From the NCBI GenBank assembly GCA_016185425.1, contig JACPNQ010000036.1, positions 46,558 through 110,557 on the forward strand: 64,000 nucleotides of DNA, written 5' to 3'. Made by a program: the position numbers and the translations under genes. The stretch's first letter is position 1. Each line of letters begins with the position of its first letter. This DNA is from Acidobacteriota bacterium (GTDB taxonomy: Bacteria; Acidobacteriota; Terriglobia; Bryobacterales; Bryobacteraceae). Shown here piece by piece: positions 24,767 to 33,843 of the stretch. The notes below the pieces were generated by a model. The model did not search any database, was not told the origin of the DNA, and was given only the letters and a program-made list of their open reading frames with translations.

Positions 24767-26788
24767 ATGCCTGTGCTCACCGATCCGGCCGCGGCTTACC
24801 GCGCGGCTACCGATCCCGAAGAGATTCTTGCGCTCGCGGCCGCGGCCGCGGAACGCACGCTAAACATTACGCTGTTCCCGGGGCAGCATCGCTGCGCGCT
24901 CGCATTGACGGCCGGGCGCATCGTAGAAATGCAGACTGGCGAAGGCAAGACCGTCGCCGCCATGCCGGCCGCGGCGTTGCTGGCGAAGGCCGGCAAAGGC
25001 CTACACGTGTTGACTGCCAACGATTACCTGGCGAAGCGCGACGCCGCCTGGATGGGCCCGGCCTATGCGGAACTCGGACTGCGCGTGGCGTGGATCGGCC
25101 AGCTATCGACACCCGAAGAGCGAAGACGCGCGTACGAGGCGGACATTACCTACCTGGCAGCGACGGAGGCCGGTTTCGACCATCTGCGCGATTGCCGGAC
25201 GCTAACGCGAGCGGAGCGTGTGCAGCGCCCCCTCTACGCGGCGATTGTCGATGAGGCCGATTCGATTCTGATTGACGAAGCCCGGATTCCGCTGGTACTG
25301 GCCGGAGAGTGCGAAGGGATTGCCGAAAGCGCGCGCCGGGCGGGTCCCGCGGCACGTGCGATGCGTCAGGGGATCGACTATATTCTCGATGCGCGAAACC
25401 AGAATATGGAGATCACCTATGAAGGCTTGTCGCGCGCCGAGGACATCCTGCAAGTCGAGCAGATCCACGACGCGCCGAACGGGCTGCTGACGGCTCTCTA
25501 CCATGCGCTGCACGCGAAGCATCTATTGACGCGCGACGTGGATTACCTGGTGCGGGACGGGAAGATTTTTCCGATCGACGAGTATAAAGGACGAACGGCA
25601 AAAGAGCGCCGCTGGCCCGCCGGGATGCATGCCGCGCTGGAGGAAAAAGAAGGGTTGCCGATCCAGGAGCCGGGCCGTGTATTGGCATCGGCGACCCTGC
25701 AGAATTTCGCGCTGCAGTACGAGCACCTTTGCGGCATGACCGGTACGGCGGCGACCCAAGCCGAGGAGTTCCAGCGGATCTACGGCCTGGACGTGGAGGT
25801 AATCCCGACGCACAAGCCGCGCATCCGCATCGACTATCCGGATGTGCTGTTCCCGAATCAGGCCGCGAAGTTCCGGGCCATTGTGCAGTCGATTCGCGAA
25901 CGGCATTCGACCGGGCAGCCGGTGCTGATTGGATCGGAAAGCGTGGAGGCCTCTGAACAGATCAGCCGCGCCATCCCCGATATTCCGCACAACGTACTGA
26001 ACGCGCGGCATGAGGAGGCCGAGGCGGCGTTGATCGCGCAGGCCGGGCAGTGCGGCGCGGTGACGGTGTCGACGAACATGGCGGGCCGAGGGGTCGATAT
26101 TGTGTTGGGGCCGGGCGTGGCGGAGCTTGGCGGCCTGCACGTGATCGGCACGGCGCGGAACGACAGCCGGCGAATCGACAATCAGCTTCGCGGGCGTGCG
26201 GGGCGGCAGGGTGACCCCGGGTCGACACGATACTTTATTGCGCTGGACGACGAGCTTATCCACCGCTTCCGGGATGACGGCGAGGAGATCCGGACGCTTG
26301 CCGATTGCGACATGCTGCAGCGGCGGGCCGAGGGGCGCCATTTAGACGCGCGGCTGTTCTTGCACAAATACGAGCAGGTAGTCGAAGGGCAGCGCCATGC
26401 CCTGCTGCAGGCGCGCGAGGAGACGATGACTAATGCCGGGGAGGAGCCGGAGAATCCGGAGTGGCTCATCCGCGTCGACGCGATCGACGAAGCCTGGGCC
26501 TGCTATCTGGAGGAGGTGGCAAATTTGAAAACCGGATTCGCATGGCTGAACCTGGGCGGGCGCGAGCCGCTGTATGCGTTCCTGCACAACGTGGATGCGC
26601 TTTTCAACCAGCTCTGGGCGCAGGTGGACGCGGAGACAGCCGAGCGCCTGGAATCCGGAGAATCCCAGCCTCCGCGGCGGGGCGCCACCTGGACCTATCT
26701 GACGGTCGATCAGCCGTTTGGAACCACAATGGAAAGGATTGTAAAGGGGCTGGCACGGAAGGCACGGTCACGCAGCCTGTGGGGTTAG
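24767..26788 (+). CDS. short SecA paralogue (accessory SecA-like ATPase)
   Basis: 673 aa against about 800-1000 for housekeeping SecA. An AAGGAG site lies 6 nt before the ATG. NBD1 has MQTGEGKT (55-62) and the DEAD-type VDEADSILIDEARIPL (161-176). Next come a preprotein-cross-linking region and NBD2 with TNMAGRGVDIVLG (436-448) and QLRGRAGRQGDPGST. The two-helix-finger region is recognisable (VDAIDEAWACYLEEVANLKTG), but the C-terminal linker and the SEC-C zinc motif are missing, and the scaffold/wing parts are short. The ATPase should therefore be active and act with the SecYEG channel or a dedicated partner. No secY-like gene is nearby; the putative 87-aa secreted protein upstream is the only candidate client in sight. 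Confidence 0.87.
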   Translation: MPVLTDPAAAYRAATDPEEILALAAAAAERTLNITLFPGQHRCALALTAGRIVEMQTGEGKTVAAMPAAALLAKAGKGLHVLTANDYLAKRDAAWMGPAYAELGLRVAWIGQLSTPEERRRAYEADITYLAATEAGFDHLRDCRTLTRAERVQRPLYAAIVDEADSILIDEARIPLVLAGECEGIAESARRAGPAARAMRQGIDYILDARNQNMEITYEGLSRAEDILQVEQIHDAPNGLLTALYHALHAKHLLTRDVDYLVRDGKIFPIDEYKGRTAKERRWPAGMHAALEEKEGLPIQEPGRVLASATLQNFALQYEHLCGMTGTAATQAEEFQRIYGLDVEVIPTHKPRIRIDYPDVLFPNQAAKFRAIVQSIRERHSTGQPVLIGSESVEASEQISRAIPDIPHNVLNARHEEAEAALIAQAGQCGAVTVSTNMAGRGVDIVLGPGVAELGGLHVIGTARNDSRRIDNQLRGRAGRQGDPGSTRYFIALDDELIHRFRDDGEEIRTLADCDMLQRRAEGRHLDARLFLHKYEQVVEGQRHALLQAREETMTNAGEEPENPEWLIRVDAIDEAWACYLEEVANLKTGFAWLNLGGREPLYAFLHNVDALFNQLWAQVDAETAERLESGESQPPRRGATWTYLTVDQPFGTTMERIVKGLARKARSRSLWG

Positions 26789-26826
26789 CCGCGGCCCTCC
26801 CTTCGTGCGATAGGATTGTGGCCACT

Positions 26827-29800
26827 ATGAGATCCGTTGGGAAACTCTCGCTTATTGGTTGTCTCGCGTTTGCTCTTACTTTAACCTCGGTGGCCTCGTT
26901 CGCCCAGGTTCTTTACGGCACACTTACCGGTTCTGTGGTCGACGCCTCCGGCGCCGCCGTACCGAACGCAAAGGTGGAGGCGTTGAACACCGCCACCGGC
27001 GTTTCCCGGCAGACCACGTCGGACGACCGCGGCGCGTTCCAGTTCAACGATCTGCAGGCCGGCGCCTATAAAGTGACGGTCTCCGCGCCGTCATTCAGCA
27101 CTGTTGTGCAGGACGGCGTGACGATCGCGACAAATACCACGCGCCGCCTGGATGCCAGGCTGCAAGTGGCGCAGGTGAACGAAAGCGTGACGGTGAATGC
27201 CTCCGCGCTTAGCCTGCAAACAGACCGCGCCGATGTGAACAATCAGATCTCGAAGACGCAGGTGATGAACCTGCCCTTCGCCGGCCAACAGGGGCGGAAT
27301 TTCCAGAACCTGTATAAGCTGCTGCCGGGTTTTTCTCCGCCCGCCGAATTGCATTCCGACGCCGGCAATCCGCAGCGCTCGCTGGGAACGAACGTCAACG
27401 GCGCCTCCTATTCGAACAACAACACGCGGCTCGACGGCGCGACAGTGAGCTATCCGTGGCTGCCGCACATCATCGCCTATGTGCCGCCCGCTGAAGCGAT
27501 TGAGGCCGTGAACCTTGTCTCGAACTCGTTTGACGCGGAACAAGGCATGGCGGGCGGTGCGGCGATCAACGTGTCGATCAAGTCCGGCACGAATCAGTTC
27601 CATGGCTCAGGCCACTGGTATCACACCAACAGTGCGATTCAGGCGCGCAACTTCTTCTTCACCGCGCCGCAGTTGCCGAAGAATCTGCTGAACCAGTTCG
27701 GCGGCACGGTGGGCGGGCCAATCAAGAAGAACAAGCTCTTCTTTTTCGCCGATTGGGAAAAGACGACGCGGCGCCGGTTCGCATCGGCATTCCGCACCGT
27801 GCCGGACGCGAACCTGCGCAACGGCGATTTTTCGGCGACAGGCACGAATATCTTCGACCCAGGCACGGGCGCCGCGAATGGCACGGGGCGCAGCGTGTTC
27901 CCCGGCAATCGCATTCCGGCCAGCCGCTTCGATCCGGCATCGGTGATCATGAACGGACTGATTCCGTCACCCAATCAACCGGTGTTTCCTTCCAACTACC
28001 TGGCCACGGGCAACTACCTGTTCAACCGCAACAACTCCGACTTCAAGGTGAACTACAACCCGTCGGCGTCTGCGTCCCTTTTCGCCCGCTACAGCTTCTC
28101 GCCGAGCGATCTGTTCGATCCGCCATCGCTCGATAAGGCGTTGGGCGACGCGTTAGCCGGCGGCCAACCGGGGCACGCGCCGGGATTGATTCAGACGGCC
28201 TCTGTGGGCGGGACGTATTCCGTCAGCCCACGCATATTGATCGATGCCAATGTGGGCTTCACCCGCCAGCGCATCTCCGCGGAGAACATCGACCTCGACA
28301 GGAACTATGGACTCGAGACGCTGAAGATTCCGGGCACGAACGGCGCCGATCGCCTCCAGGGCGGCTATCCACGGTTCAACATTTCGGGTTTCTCGGCCAT
28401 CGGCAATCCGAACGTCTCCAACCCTTTCCTTTTTCGCGACAACCAGTACTCGGCGACGGGCAATCTGAGCTGGATTAAGGGTTCCCACTCGCTTCGCTTC
28501 GGCGCCGAGTACACCTACTACACCATCAACCACTTCCAGCCGCAGGCTGCGTTCGGCCCGCGCGGCGGATTCAACCTGACCGGCGGACTGACCGTGTTGA
28601 ACGGCCCGAACGCCGTTACCGCAAACGCGTTCAACGGCTATGCGGATTTTCTCTTGGGTCTTGCGCAAGGCATGGGCAAGGATGTGCAGTACGTCAATCC
28701 AGCCGCCGTGCGCATGCCGGGCTACGGCTTTTACGTTCGCGACCAGTGGCAGGTGACACGCAAGTTGACCGTGAATTACGGCACCCGTTATGAACGCTAT
28801 CCGTTCGGCACGCGCGACCACCGCGGCGCGGAGCGCTACGACCCAACGACAGACAAAGTGCTGATCGGCGGCGTCGGTTCCATACCGCGGGACGCAGGCG
28901 TCGATGTCGGCATCGGACAGCTTGCGCCGCGCATCGGCATCGCTTATCGCGCCAGCGAAAAGACGGTTATCCGCGCTGGTTTCGGCATCAGTATCGATCC
29001 GGATTCCTTCCGCTACATTCGCGACGCCTATCCGGCGACCATCTCCTCGCAGTTCACCGGCGCATCATCCTTCCAGGCATTTGGCAGCTTCCGCACAGGC
29101 ATTCCGGAAGTGGTTGGACCGCCGCTGAACCAGGGCGTTATCGATCTGCCCCTGGGCGTTGGGACCACGACGTTCCCCAAAGAATATCGGCGGGGTTACA
29201 TCGAGTCCTTCAACTTCACCATCCAGCGGGACATCGGCGCCGGTTTCAATTTGCAGGCAGGCTACGTGGGTACACGCTCCATCCGGCAGACGGCGCGCAT
29301 CAATATCAATTCGGCCACGCCAGGCACAGCCAACGCCGGGCGCGCCCTCGCGCTGCTTTATCCCGGCCGCATTGGCACCATCAACTTGTATACGCCGTTC
29401 AGCACATCGAACTACAACTCACTGCAGACGCAACTGCGTAAACAGTTTTCAGGAACGGGAATGTTTGGGTTCTCGTATACGTGGTCGAAGGCGATCAACT
29501 TCAACGATAACAACGACTCCTCGTTGAGCTGGAACACACCGAGCGACTGGGGCCGTAATCGCGCGCTGGCCGGGTTTGACCGTACGCACAACGTGCAGGT
29601 CTACGGCGTTTATGAATTTCCGTTCGGCAAAGGCAAGAAGTACCTGACAACCGGCGCGGGCAATTTATTGCTGGGGGGCTGGCAGACCAATGGCGTGATG
29701 AGCATCCTGAGCGGTACGCCGTTCACGGTGGGCACGGCAGCCACCTCACTGAACGCTCCGGGCAACACGCAGACCGCAGACCAGGTTCTGACAGACGTGC

Positions 29801-30153
29801 GCATTCTTGGCGGCGTGGGCCCCGGCCAAAGCTGGTTCGATCCGAACGCATTCGCTCCCGTCACCGCGGTGCGCTATGGCAACACGGGCCGCAACATTTT
29901 GCGCGGGCCAGGTTCGTTCCAGCTTGATGCGAGCCTGTTCCGGAACTTCCAAGTGACGGAAAAGGTGAAGCTGCAGTTCCGAGCGGAGTCATTCAGCATT
30001 ACGAACACGCCCCGGTTTGCCAATCCGGGCGCGACAGTATCGAGCCTGACGCGAAACGCCGACGGCTCGATCCGGGCGCTGAACGGCTACACGGAAGTGT
30101 TGGGTGCTTCGGGCGAACGGGAGATTCGCTTCGCGTTGAAATTCTTCTTCTAA
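26827..30153 (+). CDS. TonB-dependent receptor with N-terminal carboxypeptidase-regulatory (Cna-B-like) domain, Oar-like
   Basis: 1108 aa from the ATG at 26827; the frame stays open 366 nt upstream, but only this start gives a signal peptide (MRSVGKLSLIGCLAFALTLTSVASFAQ). Residues about 28-115 form a carboxypeptidase-regulatory-like domain (GTLTGSVVDASGAAVPNAKVEA; GAFQFNDLQAGAYKVTVSA). A TonB plug follows (NQISKTQVMNLPFAGQQG and so on), then a large beta-barrel with repeated aromatic strands, ending EIRFALKFFF, an outer-membrane C-terminus. This is the expanded Oar-like family of Acidobacteria, thought to import oligosaccharides or other polymers. It stands alone with no substrate-specific neighbour. 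Confidence 0.9.
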   Translation: MRSVGKLSLIGCLAFALTLTSVASFAQVLYGTLTGSVVDASGAAVPNAKVEALNTATGVSRQTTSDDRGAFQFNDLQAGAYKVTVSAPSFSTVVQDGVTIATNTTRRLDARLQVAQVNESVTVNASALSLQTDRADVNNQISKTQVMNLPFAGQQGRNFQNLYKLLPGFSPPAELHSDAGNPQRSLGTNVNGASYSNNNTRLDGATVSYPWLPHIIAYVPPAEAIEAVNLVSNSFDAEQGMAGGAAINVSIKSGTNQFHGSGHWYHTNSAIQARNFFFTAPQLPKNLLNQFGGTVGGPIKKNKLFFFADWEKTTRRRFASAFRTVPDANLRNGDFSATGTNIFDPGTGAANGTGRSVFPGNRIPASRFDPASVIMNGLIPSPNQPVFPSNYLATGNYLFNRNNSDFKVNYNPSASASLFARYSFSPSDLFDPPSLDKALGDALAGGQPGHAPGLIQTASVGGTYSVSPRILIDANVGFTRQRISAENIDLDRNYGLETLKIPGTNGADRLQGGYPRFNISGFSAIGNPNVSNPFLFRDNQYSATGNLSWIKGSHSLRFGAEYTYYTINHFQPQAAFGPRGGFNLTGGLTVLNGPNAVTANAFNGYADFLLGLAQGMGKDVQYVNPAAVRMPGYGFYVRDQWQVTRKLTVNYGTRYERYPFGTRDHRGAERYDPTTDKVLIGGVGSIPRDAGVDVGIGQLAPRIGIAYRASEKTVIRAGFGISIDPDSFRYIRDAYPATISSQFTGASSFQAFGSFRTGIPEVVGPPLNQGVIDLPLGVGTTTFPKEYRRGYIESFNFTIQRDIGAGFNLQAGYVGTRSIRQTARININSATPGTANAGRALALLYPGRIGTINLYTPFSTSNYNSLQTQLRKQFSGTGMFGFSYTWSKAINFNDNNDSSLSWNTPSDWGRNRALAGFDRTHNVQVYGVYEFPFGKGKKYLTTGAGNLLLGGWQTNGVMSILSGTPFTVGTAATSLNAPGNTQTADQVLTDVRILGGVGPGQSWFDPNAFAPVTAVRYGNTGRNILRGPGSFQLDASLFRNFQVTEKVKLQFRAESFSITNTPRFANPGATVSSLTRNADGSIRALNGYTEVLGASGEREIRFALKFFF

Positions 30154-30168
30154 ACGCAGTAGGCGGCT

Positions 30169-30186
30169 CTTGCGGAGGAGCGCAAG
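30169..30186 (+). promoter_or_regulatory. hairpin presenting the ribosome-binding site of the next gene
   Basis: CTTGCG and CGCAAG form a perfect 6-bp stem (30169-30174 and 30181-30186) around the loop GAGGAG. The loop carries the Shine-Dalgarno sequence of the alpha-hydroxy-acid oxidase gene, whose start codons are GTG 30189 and ATG 30192. Folding would shorten the effective spacing. A regulatory role is inferred. Confidence 0.45.
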
Positions 30187-30191
30187 TTGTG

Positions 30192-31370
30192 ATGGAATCG
30201 CGCTCTATGCAGATTCCACGCAGGGCCGCCTTCCGCCAATTGGCGGGCATTTTCGGCGTGGCGCCGTTCGCGGCGCTCGCGCAGGAGCCGACCGTAATGG
30301 ACCCCGTGAACGTGTTCGACTTCGCGGCACTGGCGAAGAAGAAGCTGGACCCGGTGGCCTGGGATTATCTCGACGGAGGGTCTGAAGATGAGCAATCGCT
30401 GCGGGACAATCGCGAAGGGTTCAAACGGCTTATCCTGCGTCCGCGGATGCTGGTTGACACGCACAAGATCGATACGTCGCTGACACTGCTCGGCTGTAAG
30501 CTCGACTATCCGATTCTGTTCGACCCCGCGGGCGGGAAGAACTGCTTTTTCCCGAACGGCGAGCTGGAGGTGTCGCGCGCGGCCGGTAAGTCGAAGACGC
30601 TGCATATTACGAATGGCGGTATTGAAAAGACTCTGGAAGAGGGAACGGCGGCGGAGAGCTGGTGGCAGTTGACGACGGGCGGAATCCTGACGAACAAGCA
30701 GCAGACACGATCCTTCGTAAAGCGGATCGAAGCACAGGGGTGCAAAGGCATCTGCTTCACCGTAGACATCATGCACGTGTCGCAGCGGGAACGCGAGATC
30801 CACAACAAACTGGAGCGTTCGTGGTGCGAGACGGGGCTGCCGAAGCGCGATGCACAGGGCCGGCTGCCGGAGGCGAAGACACCTTGGAAGGCCGGAATAC
30901 TGCCGTTGAAACCCTCGCCGCTGCCGACATGGGAGACGCTGCAGGAGCTGTGCGCAACAACAACGCTACCAGTCGTCGTGAAAGGCATCATGACCGCCGA
31001 GGACGGTGACCGCTGTGTGCAATACGGCGCGAAGGCGTGCATCGTCTCCAACCACGGCGCGCGACAGATGGACCATGTGGGCGGGACGATCGAGGCGCTG
31101 CCGGAAGTGGTGAAAGCGGTGAATGGACGCATCCCGGTGTTGATGGACGGGGGCATCCGGCGCGGGACGGATATATTAAAGGCCCTGGCGCTGGGCGCGA
31201 CGGCGGTGTGCGTGGCGAGGCCGTACTTGTATGGGATGGCCTGTTTCGGGCAGGCCGGTGTGGAGCGTGTGATCCACCTCCTGCACACGGAACTCGCGCT
31301 GAACATGGGCCTGGCGGGCGTGCCGAATTTGCGGTCGATCGATAAGTCGCTGGTCCGGATGCGGAATTAG
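30192..31370 (+). CDS. FMN-dependent alpha-hydroxy-acid oxidase/dehydrogenase
   Basis: 392 aa, of the glycolate oxidase / L-lactate dehydrogenase family, which oxidises L-2-hydroxy acids with FMN. Visible family motifs are WDYLDGGSEDEQSLRDN (substrate/FMN face), TVDIMH, LPVVVKGIM (the lysine near FMN N1), VSNHGARQMD with the catalytic His and substrate Arg, and LMDGGIRRGTDILKALALGA for FMN phosphate. The N-terminus MQIPRRAAFRQLAGIFGVAPFAALAQ looks like a twin-arginine signal, so the folded flavoprotein may be exported. A GTG immediately upstream (30189) is an alternative start. It ends convergently with the Gfo/Idh/MocA gene, overlapping by 4 bp. Confidence 0.88.
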   Translation: MESRSMQIPRRAAFRQLAGIFGVAPFAALAQEPTVMDPVNVFDFAALAKKKLDPVAWDYLDGGSEDEQSLRDNREGFKRLILRPRMLVDTHKIDTSLTLLGCKLDYPILFDPAGGKNCFFPNGELEVSRAAGKSKTLHITNGGIEKTLEEGTAAESWWQLTTGGILTNKQQTRSFVKRIEAQGCKGICFTVDIMHVSQREREIHNKLERSWCETGLPKRDAQGRLPEAKTPWKAGILPLKPSPLPTWETLQELCATTTLPVVVKGIMTAEDGDRCVQYGAKACIVSNHGARQMDHVGGTIEALPEVVKAVNGRIPVLMDGGIRRGTDILKALALGATAVCVARPYLYGMACFGQAGVERVIHLLHTELALNMGLAGVPNLRSIDKSLVRMRN

Positions 31371-32374
31371 GACAACGATATCCAGCGGTTCTCACTCGCC
31401 GATTGGAAGACGGCGTCAATCGTCCGCATGTTGCCCTTGGCGATTTCGAGCGAGACCGGAACCGGGCGCTCGCCGCGGACAGCGGCAGTGAACGCTTCAC
31501 CTTCGATGGTGTATTGGTCGCACGTATCGAATGTCTGCATGCGGATACCGGTGCCAAACACGTCGCGGCCGTCGTCAATAAACACGCGTGCCGGGCGGTC
31601 GGGCGGGGCGTTGAACGGAATCTCGATTTCGATGCGTCCGCGCGTGCCATGGAACTGCATGCGCTGGTAGGGATTCGTCTGCGTGCCGCAGGTGAACTGG
31701 CAGAATACGCCGCCAAAATCGAGGAGCGCCGTAGCGAGGCGGTCGGTCCGAAATTGCGGGTCTCGCTCGATTTGGCCGCAGACGCGAACGGGGTCGCGGC
31801 CAAGAATGAAGCGCGAGGTGAAGATGGGATAGCAGCCGATGTCCATCATCGCTCCGCCGCCGGCTTCGGCCTGGTTGCGGATGTTGGCTGGGTCGGTGTT
31901 GGTGTAGCTGAAGAAGCCCTGAATGGCACGGAGCTGGCCGATGACGCCTTCGTCGATTGAGGACTTCACCGACAGCCATTGCGGGTGAGTGGCGACCATG
32001 AAGGCTTCGCCGATGACGACCTTGGCTGCGTCGCGGGCGGCGATGAGTTGGTCGACTTCGGCGGCATTCATGCCAAGCGGTTTTTCACATAAGACGTGCT
32101 TGCCGGCCTGCGCGGCGCGGATGGACCAGGGAACGTGCAGATGATTCGGCAGGGGGTTGTAAACGATGTCGATGGAGGGATCGGCCAGGAGCTCTTCGTA
32201 GGAGCCGTAGGCCGCGGGGATGCCGAATGTATCCGCGTGGGTGCGGGCGGTGGCGGCGTCGCGCGAACAGATGGCGGCAACTTCAAGCGATGGCGCGCGA
32301 AGGAGCGCAGGAATGACTTTGGTGCGCGCGAATTTCGATGTGCTCAGGATGCCCCAGCGTAGACGGGTAGACAT
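31367..32374 (-). CDS. Gfo/Idh/MocA-family oxidoreductase
   Basis: 335 aa. The Rossmann N-terminal half starts LRWGILSTSKFARTKVIPAL and contains the family's EKP motif (HVLCEKPLGMNAAEVDQL), where the lysine is catalytic. The C-terminal half is the GFO_IDH_MocA-C alpha/beta domain (MMDIGCYPIFTSRFILG). Such enzymes oxidise or reduce sugars and cyclitols with NAD(P). Substrate unknown. It is transcribed away from the ArsA-like gene, with only 36 bp between the two start codons. Confidence 0.9.
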   Translation of the reverse strand: MSTRLRWGILSTSKFARTKVIPALLRAPSLEVAAICSRDAATARTHADTFGIPAAYGSYEELLADPSIDIVYNPLPNHLHVPWSIRAAQAGKHVLCEKPLGMNAAEVDQLIAARDAAKVVIGEAFMVATHPQWLSVKSSIDEGVIGQLRAIQGFFSYTNTDPANIRNQAEAGGGAMMDIGCYPIFTSRFILGRDPVRVCGQIERDPQFRTDRLATALLDFGGVFCQFTCGTQTNPYQRMQFHGTRGRIEIEIPFNAPPDRPARVFIDDGRDVFGTGIRMQTFDTCDQYTIEGEAFTAAVRGERPVPVSLEIAKGNMRTIDAVFQSASENRWISLS

Positions 32375-32410
32375 TCCATACAGGATGTCAGATTATTCAA
32401 CTGAGGCGGA

Positions 32411-33601
32411 ATGCGAATCCTGCTCTACAGCGGTAAGGGCGGTGTCGGGAAAACGAGCGTAGCGGCGGCCACAGGGCTCCAATTGGCGCGCCAGGGCATG
32501 AAGACGCTGGTGATGAGTGTCGACCCCGCGCACAGCCTTGCCGACTCCTTCGCATTAGACGCGAGCCTGTTCGATGCGCGAACCGCGGATCCACTCCACA
32601 TCAAGGAGAATCTCGATATTCAAGAGGTGAATATTCAGCTTGAGATCAAGCGTCATTGGGGCGAGATCTCGGGCTACATCACTTCGATCCTGCGCACCAG
32701 CGGCCTGAGCGATGTGGAGGCGGAGGAGATGGCGATTCTTCCGGGGATGGAAGAGTTGAGCGCCATGATGTATGTGAACCAGTACCGGAAGCAGAAATCG
32801 TATGACGCGGTGGTGCTCGATTGCGCGCCCACGGCCGAATCGCTCCGGTTCATTTCCATTCCGACAACGCTCGACTGGTACATGAAACACGTTTTTCCTC
32901 TGGAGAGGAAAGTGCTGAAGGCAGTCCGGCCTCTCGCGAACCGCGTGGGGCCCGTGGAATTGCCATCGGATTCCTATTTCGGAAATATCAAAACGCTGTT
33001 CGAGAAGATCGGAGGAATCGATCAGATTCTGGAGGATCCGGAATTGACGAGTGTCCGGCTGGTGACCAATCCCGAACGAATGGTATTGCGCGAGACGCAG
33101 CGGGCCTACGTGTATTTCTCGCTGCACGGGCTGACTGTCGACACGATCGTGGCGAATCGTGTGTGGCCCGAGGAGGCGACCGAAACCTACTTCGGCGCCT
33201 GGCGCGACGCGCAGCAGGCGATCCTCGCCGAAATGGATTCCTACTTCGACCCGATTTCGGTGCGGCGTGTGCCGATGTTCCAGCACGAAGTGATGGGTGT
33301 CGAGAAGCTGGAGTCGCTGGCGTCCGTGTTGTACAAGGCCGACGAGAATCCGGCTGCGATCACGCGCCTGGAGCGGCCATACACATTCGCACGCGACTCC
33401 GGCTCGCATCAGGTTCGTCTCGCGATGCCGTTTGCGGCGAAAGGTGAAGTGGGCTTGTTCAAGAAGGGCGACGAACTGGTGATAGAAGTAGGTACGTTGC
33501 GCCGGCACGTGGGCTTGCCGACTACGATGGCGGCGATGCGGCCGGTGCGTGCTAGATTTGAGGACAAGACGCTTGTAGTCGAGTTGCGGGAGGTATCGTG
33601 A
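32411..33601 (+). CDS. ArsA/Get3-family ATPase with C-terminal HSP20-like domain
   Basis: 396 aa. The deviant Walker A GKGGVGKTS (8-16) carries the signature lysine K9. Switch motifs are VDPAHSLADSF and LDCAPTAESLRF. Residues about 320-396 (YTFARDSGSHQVRLAMPF through LVVELREV) form the beta-rich HSP20-like tail found in bacterial and chloroplast ArsA homologues. There is one ATPase half rather than the two of plasmid ArsA, and no ars genes are nearby, so arsenite export is unlikely. A chaperone-type role, for instance in membrane-protein targeting, is the more probable reading. Its TGA overlaps the GTG of the small downstream gene. Confidence 0.87.
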   Translation: MRILLYSGKGGVGKTSVAAATGLQLARQGMKTLVMSVDPAHSLADSFALDASLFDARTADPLHIKENLDIQEVNIQLEIKRHWGEISGYITSILRTSGLSDVEAEEMAILPGMEELSAMMYVNQYRKQKSYDAVVLDCAPTAESLRFISIPTTLDWYMKHVFPLERKVLKAVRPLANRVGPVELPSDSYFGNIKTLFEKIGGIDQILEDPELTSVRLVTNPERMVLRETQRAYVYFSLHGLTVDTIVANRVWPEEATETYFGAWRDAQQAILAEMDSYFDPISVRRVPMFQHEVMGVEKLESLASVLYKADENPAAITRLERPYTFARDSGSHQVRLAMPFAAKGEVGLFKKGDELVIEVGTLRRHVGLPTTMAAMRPVRARFEDKTLVVELREVS

Positions 33602-33807
33602 GCCAGGAAACAACCAAATGCGGTTGCCACGGCGCCGGGCCGCTGGTGACCGAATTTCTCAGGAAATTGGGGCCTTCGGACGACGTCAGCCAGCATTTCC
33701 GGAACGCGCGCCTGGAGATTTTGAAAGGCTTGCGCGCAATGCTCGACGAGCAGATCGAAGGCATGTCGAAGCCGCCGAAACAGGGCACGAAGATCACGGT
33801 GGAGTAG
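33598..33807 (+). CDS. small conserved-looking protein coupled to the ArsA-like ATPase
   Basis: 69 aa, unrecognised. It starts at a GTG inside the ATPase stop (GTGA, 4-nt overlap), strong evidence of coupled translation. The N-terminus has a CGCHG cluster (a possible metal or thiol site), followed by an amphipathic helix (SQHFRNARLEILKGLRAMLDEQIEGM) and a lysine-rich tail. Given the overlap it is probably a partner or regulator of the ATPase. Confidence 0.7.
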   Translation: MSQETTKCGCHGAGPLVTEFLRKLGPSDDVSQHFRNARLEILKGLRAMLDEQIEGMSKPPKQGTKITVE

Positions 33808-33822
33808 CACGGCACCGGCCCG

Positions 33823-33841
33823 AGCCGTCATAATAACGGCT
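33823..33841 (+). promoter_or_regulatory. hairpin just before the dehydratase start codon
   Basis: AGCCGT and ACGGCT (33823-33828 and 33836-33841) form a perfect 6-bp stem with a 7-nt loop, ending 2 nt before the ATG at 33844. No clear ribosome-binding site is otherwise visible. It has no T-run, so it is not an obvious terminator; it may modulate initiation or be chance. Confidence 0.3.
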
Positions 33842-33843
33842 TC

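Noticed and set aside
26461..26826. Upstream extension of the TonB receptor frame
   Set aside because: It overlaps the 3' end of the SecA-like gene, and only the ATG at 26827 gives a signal peptide.
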